10,247 bases of DNA from Marinospirillum sp. (GTDB taxonomy: Bacteria > Pseudomonadota > Gammaproteobacteria > Pseudomonadales > Halomonadaceae): the NCBI GenBank assembly GCA_007119985.1, contig SKOQ01000160.1:1-10247 (forward strand). Direction: 5' to 3'. Below are positions 1 through 5,460 of this stretch, in pieces. The stretch's first letter is position 1; every line of letters starts with the position of its first letter. The notes beneath the pieces were generated by a model. That model saw only the letters and a program-made list of their open reading frames with translations, was not told where the DNA came from and did no database searches. Made by a program: the position numbers and the translations under genes.

Positions 1-207
1 CTGGGCTTACGTGGTGGGGTACGCCATCAAGTTCAACCTGATCTCGAACTCGGCGGTAGTCTGCGCTTGATCACAGGAGATCTGGACTATGTGGGTATCA
101 CAGGCTCGGTACGCTACGATCTTCAGCCTCAATTTTATCTGCTTGGTGAAATAGATCTCTTTGATGGTGATCTCGGCTTCATTGGCGGCGTTGGGATGCA
201 TTTTTAA
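1..207 (+). CDS. Outer-membrane beta-barrel protein, C-terminal fragment
   Basis: The reading frame is open from base 1 and ends at TAA (205-207), giving 68 codons of a gene that starts before the window. The translation is a run of short segments with alternating hydrophobic and polar residues, separated by Gly/Asp/Pro turns (for example LELGGSLRLIT, YVGITGSVRY, FYLLGEIDLF). It ends in GVGMHF. A C-terminal Phe after an amphipathic strand is the usual signature recognised by the BAM machinery in porins and OmpA/OmpW-like barrels, so this is most likely the last four or five strands of a barrel. The exact family cannot be named from the fragment. An antisense frame covers the same bases, but it lacks any recognisable pattern, and the terminator at 296-323 fits a plus-strand gene. 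Confidence 0.72.
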   Translation: MGLRGGVRHQVQPDLELGGSLRLITGDLDYVGITGSVRYDLQPQFYLLGEIDLFDGDLGFIGGVGMHF

Positions 208-237
208 TCGGCTGCCCCGAACAGCATCAGTGGATAA

Positions 238-255
238 ACTCAACTTAAGTTGAGT
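238..255. repeat. 18-bp perfect palindrome
   Basis: ACTCAACTTAAGTTGAGT equals its own reverse complement over all 18 bases. It starts 30 bases after the outer-membrane gene's stop and lies about 90 bases before the lipoprotein start. As RNA it could form a 7-bp stem with a TTAA loop, but no T-run follows, so it is not an intrinsic terminator. As DNA it has the form of a binding site for a dimeric regulator. No regulator can be assigned from the sequence. Confidence 0.5.
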
Positions 256-282
256 CGAAACATCCACCCAAAATCCATGATA

Positions 283-342
283 ATCTATCCTGATTCACGG
301 CCGCTTGTTGGCCGTGTTCTTTTATCAGGTATCAGGATAGAT
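283..342 (+). promoter_or_regulatory. Nested inverted repeat enclosing a terminator and an RBS
   Basis: ATCTATCCTGAT (283-294) and ATCAGGATAGAT (331-342) are perfect 12-base inverted arms. The 36 bases between them contain the terminator hairpin 296-316 and its T-run. The right arm includes AGGA (334-337), the only plausible Shine-Dalgarno for the lipoprotein ATG at 348 (10-base spacing). A transcript reading through from upstream could therefore hide this ribosome binding site. TATCAGG also occurs twice in tandem (323-329, 330-336), so the left arm has two possible partners in part of its length. The repeat is directly visible; the regulatory role is inference. Confidence 0.45.
296..323 (+). 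terminator. Rho-independent terminator after the barrel gene
   Basis: CACGGCC (296-302) pairs perfectly with GGCCGTG (310-316) around a 7-base loop, followed by TTCTTTT (317-323). It lies 88 bases beyond the stop codon of the outer-membrane protein and should end that transcript. It is also the inner part of the larger inverted repeat at 283-342. Confidence 0.75.
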
Positions 343-347
343 CTCTT

Positions 348-1454
348 ATGGACCGACTTGGGCTGCTTCTGCTTTCTGCTCTTTTTCTTGCTGGCTGCAA
401 ACCAGCCATGACCCCTTCTGCTGATGAGGCCAGCGTGGCGACCCACCGCTATAGCGCGACCCCCTGCTGGTTGAATCAGCCCTATTCAGCCAGAGCACGC
501 GGCGTTGTGGCCATCACCAGTCAATATGGCGGCGGGGGCGATTTATTGGCGCTGAGTCGTCGTCAAGCTTTAGAGACACTGGCTGATCTTTTTGATTTGC
601 AGCTGCAAGATGAACTGGATGTGTCTGGCTCAACCTTTGTTGCCAGCGGTCAGACCCTGCGCCTAGCACCCAGCTGGACGCAGGATGGGCAGCATTATAG
701 CTATGCTTATTTTGCTGATCCTCAGGCCGATGCGTGGGTTAGGCAAAGCTGCCAGCCTGCTCAGTGTGCGCCAGAGCGTTGCTCGCCTAGCTGGTTGTGC
801 AATGAAAGCCAAGAGCATCTGTCTACCGTCACCGTGAGTCAGCTGTCCGCTAATCTGCGTGAACAATATCGTTTTTTATTTGAAAACGCCTTAGCTCAGT
901 ATCAGGCTCTGCATGGCGTGCAGGTGCAAGCTGAACGCACCCAGCTCCATCGCCAGAGTGCGAGCGCTTTACGCATAGAAACCTCTTTGCGTGAGATGGA
1001 GCGCACCCAGCTGGAATTTGCCAGCGTCAGTTTGAGCCATCCGCTGGTGTTGACTCACTCGTGCCGTATCGAGAACACCATTTATGGACGCTTTGAACTC
1101 CTCGGCTATGCACCCCAAATCACCGCGTTCAACTATCCAGCAGACTGGCATCTGAACCCTGTCTACCAAGAAGGCTGGGTGATCGGCCAGTTTTCTGGCT
1201 TGCTATCACGCAATTTGATTTCGCTGAAAATTCAGGAAGCGGTCAACCACGGGCTGTTGGCCTTAGCACGCACCCAGCATACCCATATCAGCAGCGATCA
1301 GTTTCAGGTAGAACGCAACGCCGCAGGACACTATATGATGCAGTTCGTCCATGAAACCACACGCGGCGAGGTGCGTGCTCAAGTGCGTAGCGTGCGTTTT
1401 ACTGGCAGTGCGCAGGACCCGCAGGTCTTTGTGCTGATGGAGGCGCTCCCCTAG
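348..1454 (+). CDS. Lipoprotein with two LPP20-like modules
   Basis: The 368-residue product begins with a lipoprotein signal: a short charged start, hydrophobic residues 5-13 and the lipobox LAGC with Cys17. Lys rather than Asp at +2 suggests an outer-membrane location. Residues 38-100 (PCWLNQP, then a Gly-rich stretch and a helix LSRRQALETLADLF) resemble the LPP20 lipoprotein domain pattern. Residues 263-325 (YPADWHLNP, Gly-containing stretch, helix LKIQEAVNHGLLALA) look like a second, diverged copy. The middle carries a cysteine cluster, C135-x4-C140-x4-C145-x5-C151, plus C40 and C239, which may form disulfides in the periplasm. The ATG at 348 is chosen because the signal peptide starts there and AGGA lies 10 bases upstream. 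No specific function is recognised. The gene converges on the sensor kinase with 3 bases between stops and no T-rich terminator. The LPP20 resemblance is my judgement by eye. Confidence 0.8.
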   Translation: MDRLGLLLLSALFLAGCKPAMTPSADEASVATHRYSATPCWLNQPYSARARGVVAITSQYGGGGDLLALSRRQALETLADLFDLQLQDELDVSGSTFVASGQTLRLAPSWTQDGQHYSYAYFADPQADAWVRQSCQPAQCAPERCSPSWLCNESQEHLSTVTVSQLSANLREQYRFLFENALAQYQALHGVQVQAERTQLHRQSASALRIETSLREMERTQLEFASVSLSHPLVLTHSCRIENTIYGRFELLGYAPQITAFNYPADWHLNPVYQEGWVIGQFSGLLSRNLISLKIQEAVNHGLLALARTQHTHISSDQFQVERNAAGHYMMQFVHETTRGEVRAQVRSVRFTGSAQDPQVFVLMEALP

Positions 1455-1457
1455 GCA

Positions 1458-2831
1458 TCATGCCTGAGGCCAGCCCACTTCAACGCGCAAGCCTGAGTGA
1501 CCATCGAGGCGGTCGGTCAAGCGCAACTGGCCGCCTGTTTGCTGCACCAGATGATGTGCGATCGCCAAACCCAAACCTGTGCCCCCAGTATGGCGTGCAC
1601 GCGAGGCCTCCAGCCGATAAAAAGGCTCTAGCACCTTCGCGCGCTCTTCAGGGGGGATCCCTGGCCCACGATCCTGCACCACCAAGCAGACCTTCCCTTC
1701 TGTTGTTTCTAGTCTGAGCTCGGCGCTGCCGGCATAGTGCAGTGCATTGGTGATCAGATTGTTCACCAAACGCTTGACCAACTGGGGTTGGCCTAACAAG
1801 GGGAAGCGCTCAGGCCCTTGATAGCTCACCGCCTGCCCTTGATCTTGATAGTCATCACTCAGACTGGCGAGTAAAACAGCCAGATCATAGCTACGCGGCG
1901 GTTCGGCCTGATGTCCACGCACAAAATCCAATGACATGGCGGTCAGCTGCTGCATCTCTTCCAAGCTGTGAATCAGCTTTTCTCGATCCTCGCCTTCAGG
2001 GAGCAGCTCCAACCGCAAACGCATCTGCGTCAGCGGTGTGCGCAGGTCATGCGATAAGGCCGCTAGAATCAGCGCCCGTTCTTTGAGCTGCCTGCCAACC
2101 TGCTCCTGCATCTGGTTAAAGGCATGGATGACTTCACGAATATCTTCAGGTCCCTGCTCTTGCAGTGGCTGACTCTGACCAAGAGCAAAGCGCCGCGCGG
2201 CCTCACTGAGGGTTTTCAAGGGTCGCAGCTGCTGACGCACAAAAAAGATCACCGCAGCTGTGATCAGGCAGGCGCTGATCAAGAGATTGGACCAGATACG
2301 CCATGCCCAAGGCTGGGCTTCATGAGGCGTGGCAATACTCAGATTCAGCCATTGCGTTGCATCCAGCCGCAGGCTGGCCTCCAACCAAGGTTGGCAGCCC
2401 CAATGACGACGGCGTTCTTCACGGCTCTGAATAGATTCCCAGCGGGCCTCACAATCCTCTTGTGGATAAATCAGATGAAAGCGGGCTTCAGGGCGGGGCT
2501 CAGGGAAGGCATGGAGCAAGCGCTCTCGAGTTCGCTGATTAATATTCTGATCCATGCTGATGGACACCCCTGGCTCCGCGGCCAGACGATAGTGCAACTG
2601 AGGTGAGGACAGGGCGCGCAAGAGCTGAGGGCGTGAGCTCTCAGGCAGCTGAGTGAGAAGGTCGTAGGTGATTGCCAAGCGTTGACTCGAATGGCGCAAA
2701 CCGGCTTCATGCAGCTGTTCGCGCCTTTCATCAGCCACAATCAGCAGCGGCACCACCTGCCCCAATAGCAGCGCCAACAGAATCAGCAGCAACAGGCGTC
2801 CAGCTAGGCGTTGTGGGAGCCAGCGTTTCAC
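1458..2831 (-). CDS. EnvZ-like membrane sensor histidine kinase
   Basis: This 457-residue kinase has the full classical layout. A first membrane helix spans about residues 11-32, a periplasmic sensor about 33-178 and a second helix about 179-198. HAMP runs to about 250. The HisKA domain has LSHDLRTPLTQMR with His261 as phosphoacceptor. The ATPase domain has an N box (NNLITNALHYA, 357-367), a G1 box (DRGPGIP, 387-393) and a G2 box (GGTGLGLA, 416-423). The dimerisation motif and short HisKA are of the EnvZ/RstB type. It autophosphorylates and should pass phosphate to the regulator encoded just upstream. The start is GTG at 2831, overlapping the regulator's TGA by four bases (GTGA) with AGAGG 7 bases upstream, which implies translational coupling. 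The periplasmic domain contains just two cysteines, C127 and C146, a possible disulfide. Its ligand is unknown, and the name EnvZ is not assigned because the sensor domain is not recognisable. Confidence 0.93.
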   Translation of the reverse strand: MKRWLPQRLAGRLLLLILLALLLGQVVPLLIVADERREQLHEAGLRHSSQRLAITYDLLTQLPESSRPQLLRALSSPQLHYRLAAEPGVSISMDQNINQRTRERLLHAFPEPRPEARFHLIYPQEDCEARWESIQSREERRRHWGCQPWLEASLRLDATQWLNLSIATPHEAQPWAWRIWSNLLISACLITAAVIFFVRQQLRPLKTLSEAARRFALGQSQPLQEQGPEDIREVIHAFNQMQEQVGRQLKERALILAALSHDLRTPLTQMRLRLELLPEGEDREKLIHSLEEMQQLTAMSLDFVRGHQAEPPRSYDLAVLLASLSDDYQDQGQAVSYQGPERFPLLGQPQLVKRLVNNLITNALHYAGSAELRLETTEGKVCLVVQDRGPGIPPEERAKVLEPFYRLEASRARHTGGTGLGLAIAHHLVQQTGGQLRLTDRLDGHSGLRVEVGWPQA

Positions 2832-3613
2832 AAGGGCGCCTCTTCTCCAGAGCGCGTCACTTCAGCATTCAGCTGATAGCCACCCCCCCAGACGGTTTTG
2901 ATCAGACGCGGCTGACGGGTGTCTTCTTCGATTTTGCGCCTTAAGCGAGAGATCTGATTATCAATCGCCCGATCGAAAGCCTGAGCTTCACGCCCTGCAG
3001 TGAGATCGAGCAGCTGGTCTCGTGTCAGCACCCGACGAGGATGATGCAACAGCACCTTGAGCAGCTTGTACTCTGCGTTCGATAAAGCCAGCTCAACGCC
3101 TTGAGGATCAATCAAATCTCGCGTTCCGGTATCCAAGGTCCAGCCTGCAAAGTGATAACAGACTCGCCCGCTGCGAATCGGCTGTGCTGGCACGAGCGTT
3201 GAGCTGGCCTCTGCCGCACCAGAGCCTGTCATCAAAGGGGTGGTCGCCAGACTAGCACGGCGCAGCACAGCCTTGATCCTTGCCAGCAATTCGCGCGGAT
3301 TAAAGGGTTTGGCGACATAATCATCGGCGCCGATTTCTAGCCCCAGTATGGTCTCGGTGGCTTCACCGCGAGCCGTCACCAAAATCACCGGCAGCTGCGG
3401 ATGATGCTCACGAATAAAGCGGCACAAACTCAGGCCATCTTCTCCCGGCATCATCACATCCAAAAGCACCAGATCAGGCGTCTGCTGATTCAGCGCAGCG
3501 CGCAGGGCTTGCCCTTCGGCGGCAACGCTGACATCAAAACCTTGCTCGCTGAGATAACGCTGCAACAAGGTGCGAATTTCAGGATCATCATCGACTGCAA
3601 GAATATGGCTCAC
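2828..3613 (-). CDS. OmpR/PhoB-family response regulator
   Basis: This is a two-domain transcription factor. Counting from the GTG at 3613, the receiver has the acidic triplet D8-D9-D10, phosphoacceptor D52 in LLDVMMP, T80 and K102 in AKPFNP, the standard active-site set. A linker of roughly 30 residues rich in Ala, Ser and Thr (about 120-150) leads to an OmpR-type winged helix with RAIDNQISRLRRKIEED and TVWGGGYQL near the end. The frame is open to a TTG at 3628, but GTG at 3613 is preferred. It is preceded by a perfect AAGGAG (3625-3620) six bases away, and the receiver begins right after it (VSHILAVDDD). The regulator is the first gene of a two-gene operon with the kinase. It is likely autoregulated from the 231-base gap it shares with the divergent PepSY-like gene, though this is inference. 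Confidence 0.93.
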   Translation of the reverse strand: MSHILAVDDDPEIRTLLQRYLSEQGFDVSVAAEGQALRAALNQQTPDLVLLDVMMPGEDGLSLCRFIREHHPQLPVILVTARGEATETILGLEIGADDYVAKPFNPRELLARIKAVLRRASLATTPLMTGSGAAEASSTLVPAQPIRSGRVCYHFAGWTLDTGTRDLIDPQGVELALSNAEYKLLKVLLHHPRRVLTRDQLLDLTAGREAQAFDRAIDNQISRLRRKIEEDTRQPRLIKTVWGGGYQLNAEVTRSGEEAPL

Positions 3614-3844
3614 TTTGAACTCCTTCAAACAACTCAGGACTCCATTCTAGAGCAAGGCCGCTCCAGAAGAATCACAAAAGTGTATCAACCACCATCTCTT
3701 GCCCATCCATTCGCCCATCCATCTCAACACGAACAGGCTGAGCGCACGAGAGACTTTTGCGACACTTCACGGACAGTATCAAGATCCGCACGCGACAGAG
3801 CTATGGTGAGATAAGGCCTATCTCCCAACCACGAGGAATTTGTG
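3614..3844. promoter_or_regulatory. Divergent intergenic region with repeats
   Basis: This gap must hold promoters for both the response regulator operon (leftward) and the small secreted protein (rightward). GCCCATCCAT occurs twice, at 3701-3710 and 3713-3722, a direct repeat with a 12-base period. An inverted repeat GAGATA (3808-3813) / TATCTC (3819-3824) lies just before the rightward ribosome binding site. On the minus strand TAGAAT (3649-3644) resembles a -10 box about 30 bases before the regulator start, without a clear -35. On the plus strand TTGCGA (3757-3762) followed by CAAGAT (3780-3785) at 17-base spacing is a weak candidate. OmpR-family regulators usually bind tandem direct repeats, so the 12-base repeat is the most plausible operator. 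Confidence 0.4.
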
Positions 3845-4291
3845 ATGTCGACTCTCCGTTTAGCACTTTCTGGAATCGCCCTAAGCCTTGCCCTGAGCCA
3901 ACCCCTCTGGGCAGAAACACCCGCCACCCCAGCCGGCAGTACACCCAGCGCCGAACGCGCAGCCTGCCAAGAAGGCGCCCAAGGACAAAGAGCACATCAT
4001 CGCCACCTCGCCCGCAGCGAGCGCAGCGAATCAGCCCCCAACTGGAACCTGGCTGAAATCGAGACCCTGATGCAAGCCCGCGCATTGCGCTTAGGTGGAT
4101 CAGGCGCAACAGCCGAGCTGACACCGCTCAGCAGCGGTGGCTATCAAGTCGTCTTCAAGCAGGCCGATGGCAGCGTTATCCGCAATCTGGAATTAGATGA
4201 ACAAGGGCGGCCAACAGAGCGAATGGAACGTGGCCAGCGTCGTGGGCCTGAGGCGCGCCAGCGCGGTCAGGCGACCAGCACAACAGAATAA
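3845..4291 (+). CDS. Small secreted protein with PepSY-like domain
   Basis: The 148-residue product starts with a Sec signal peptide: Arg5, a hydrophobic core at about 6-18 and a probable cut after LWA (residue 23). The next 40 residues are low-complexity, rich in Ala, Pro, Ser, Gln and Arg, with a single Cys41. Residues 66-122 (NWNLAEIETLMQARAL, then LTPLSSGGYQVVF, then VIRNLELDEQGRP) follow the PepSY pattern: a helix, then strands with a Tyr and a final Asp before a Gly turn. The tail is Arg-rich. An in-frame GTG lies at 3842, but ATG at 3845 is chosen because GAGGA (3833-3837) is 7 bases away. The gene is divergent from a two-component system; small PepSY proteins are often next to such pairs, so it may be a target of the system or modulate its sensor. 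The domain call is by eye. Confidence 0.72.
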   Translation: MSTLRLALSGIALSLALSQPLWAETPATPAGSTPSAERAACQEGAQGQRAHHRHLARSERSESAPNWNLAEIETLMQARALRLGGSGATAELTPLSSGGYQVVFKQADGSVIRNLELDEQGRPTERMERGQRRGPEARQRGQATSTTE

Positions 4292-4364
4292 CCTGTGTGG
4301 CAGCTGGTGCTTTCGATGGCAAGATGGCGTATTAATCTGCACCTTGATCAAAAGCGTTCAGCAC

Positions 4365-4404
4365 AAAAAAGCCCTCAAGACTGGTCATCCAGCACTTGAG
4401 GGCT
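4365..4404 (-). terminator. Strong rho-independent terminator of the DHH gene
   Basis: AGCCCTCAAG (4370-4379) pairs perfectly with CTTGAGGGCT (4395-4404). On the minus strand the stem is followed by a run of six T (complement of 4365-4370). The loop holds a further small pairing, CTGG (4381-4384) with CCAG (4389-4392). It lies 40 bases beyond the stop of the minus-strand phosphoesterase gene. No T-run follows on the plus strand, so it should work poorly for the PepSY-like gene. Confidence 0.9.
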
Positions 4405-4444
4405 GAGCTACTGATCAGGCGATGATCAGAAGATCAGGCACGCA

Positions 4445-5374
4445 TTAACCATCAGCGTTGATCTTAGCGACCAATTTCGCCAACACGGCTTCAGCCTCGT
4501 CATTACTGACCTGACACGTTCCCGCATTGAGGTGCCCCCCGCCATTGTATTGCAGGCACAGCTCACCCACATTGGTGTTGGATGTTTTGTTGAGGATGGA
4601 TTTGCCAATCGCAAACACCGTATTTTGCTGCTTCAAACCCCACATCACATGAATCGAGATATTGGTCTGAGGATAGAGGGCATAGAGCATAAAACGGTTG
4701 GCGGCAAAGATGGTCTCTTCATTGCGTAAATCCAGCACCACCAGATTGCCATGCACCGTAGCACAACGCTGAATTTGCTGGCGCGCTTTACTCTCATGCT
4801 CAAAGTAGAGCTCTGTGCGTTCTTTCACATCTGGCAGCAGCAGTATTTCGCTAATGGTGTGATTACGGCAGTAATCAATCAGCTGCATCATCAATTGATA
4901 GTTTGAAATCCGAAAATCATGGAAGCGACCCAAACCCGTGCGCGCATCCATAATGAAGTTCAGCAGCACCCAGCCTTCAGGGTTCAGCACTTCGTCTTCA
5001 TTAAATTGCGCCGCATCGCCCTTATCGACCGCCGCCATCATTTCATCCCAACGCGCAGGAAAAGCCTCATGGCCACCATAATGCTGCCACACCACACGTG
5101 CCGCTGAAGGCGCATTCGGATCAATGATGTGATTCTCAGCCTGCTCTGTATTGCGCAGGGTTTCGCTTAAATGGTGATCAAAAGCCAGATAGCAGCCAGC
5201 CACATAAGGCAGGTTGGTGGTGATATCACGCGGGCCGATTTCAACCTTGCCGTCTTGCATGTCTTTCGGGTGCACAAACTGGATATCATCAATTAAATCG
5301 AGGTGCTTCAGTAAGGCGGCGCAGACTAAACCATCAAAATCACTGCGCGTGACCAAACGATATTTTTCAGACAT
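4445..5374 (-). CDS. DHH/DHHA1 phosphoesterase, exopolyphosphatase-like
   Basis: The 309-residue cytoplasmic protein has the motifs of DHH-superfamily metal-dependent phosphoesterases: SDFDG (11-15), FDHH (65-68), an Asp at 85 in HIIDPNAPSAARV, DKGD (117-120), and a C-terminal DHHA1 motif GGGHLNAG (278-285). Asp and His residues of the first four motifs would bind two divalent metals, usually Mn2+. Proteins of this type are commonly labelled exopolyphosphatase, but DHH enzymes also cleave oligoribonucleotides or cyclic-dinucleotide products, so the substrate is uncertain. The frame is open to 5434, but ATG at 5374 is chosen: AGGAG (5385-5381) sits 6 bases upstream, and the conserved part (MSEKYRLVTRSDFDG) begins there. 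The gene is divergent from pepN with 86 bases between, and its transcript should end at the terminator 4404-4365. Confidence 0.88.
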   Translation of the reverse strand: MSEKYRLVTRSDFDGLVCAALLKHLDLIDDIQFVHPKDMQDGKVEIGPRDITTNLPYVAGCYLAFDHHLSETLRNTEQAENHIIDPNAPSAARVVWQHYGGHEAFPARWDEMMAAVDKGDAAQFNEDEVLNPEGWVLLNFIMDARTGLGRFHDFRISNYQLMMQLIDYCRNHTISEILLLPDVKERTELYFEHESKARQQIQRCATVHGNLVVLDLRNEETIFAANRFMLYALYPQTNISIHVMWGLKQQNTVFAIGKSILNKTSNTNVGELCLQYNGGGHLNAGTCQVSNDEAEAVLAKLVAKINADG

Positions 5375-5460
5375 ATCAGGCTCCTGGCTGTTTATCCTAA
5401 GTCGCATTCGGTTACACTGGGTTAAAAATACCACCCTTTGTTGCGCTTTTCGAGGTCTCT
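5375..5460. promoter_or_regulatory. Divergent intergenic region between DHH gene and pepN
   Basis: These 86 bases must carry promoters for both flanking genes. Ribosome binding sites are clear: AGGAG (5385-5381, minus) for the phosphoesterase and GAGG (5452-5455) five bases before the pepN ATG. On the plus strand TTTATC (5391-5396) and TACACT (5413-5418), spaced by 16, form a weak sigma-70-like pair. I see no convincing minus-strand promoter and no operator-like symmetry. Confidence 0.3.

Noticed and set aside
7..267. Minus-strand open frame of 86 codons over the barrel gene end
   Set aside because: It is antisense to a frame with a clear beta-barrel pattern and terminal Phe, runs through the palindrome and has no recognisable domain.
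2124..2606. Plus-strand open frame of 160 codons inside the kinase gene
   Set aside because: It is a shadow of the kinase coding sequence, which carries all expected motifs; the composition is rich in Arg, Gln and Leu without domain signal.
3801..4124. Minus-strand frame opposite the PepSY-like gene
   Set aside because: It is Arg- and Gly-rich with no domain, while the plus strand has a signal peptide and a well-placed ribosome binding site.
4197..4406. Small plus-strand frame overlapping the end of the PepSY-like gene and running into the terminator
   Set aside because: It has no ribosome binding site and ends inside the minus-strand terminator stem; the translation shows no signal or motif.
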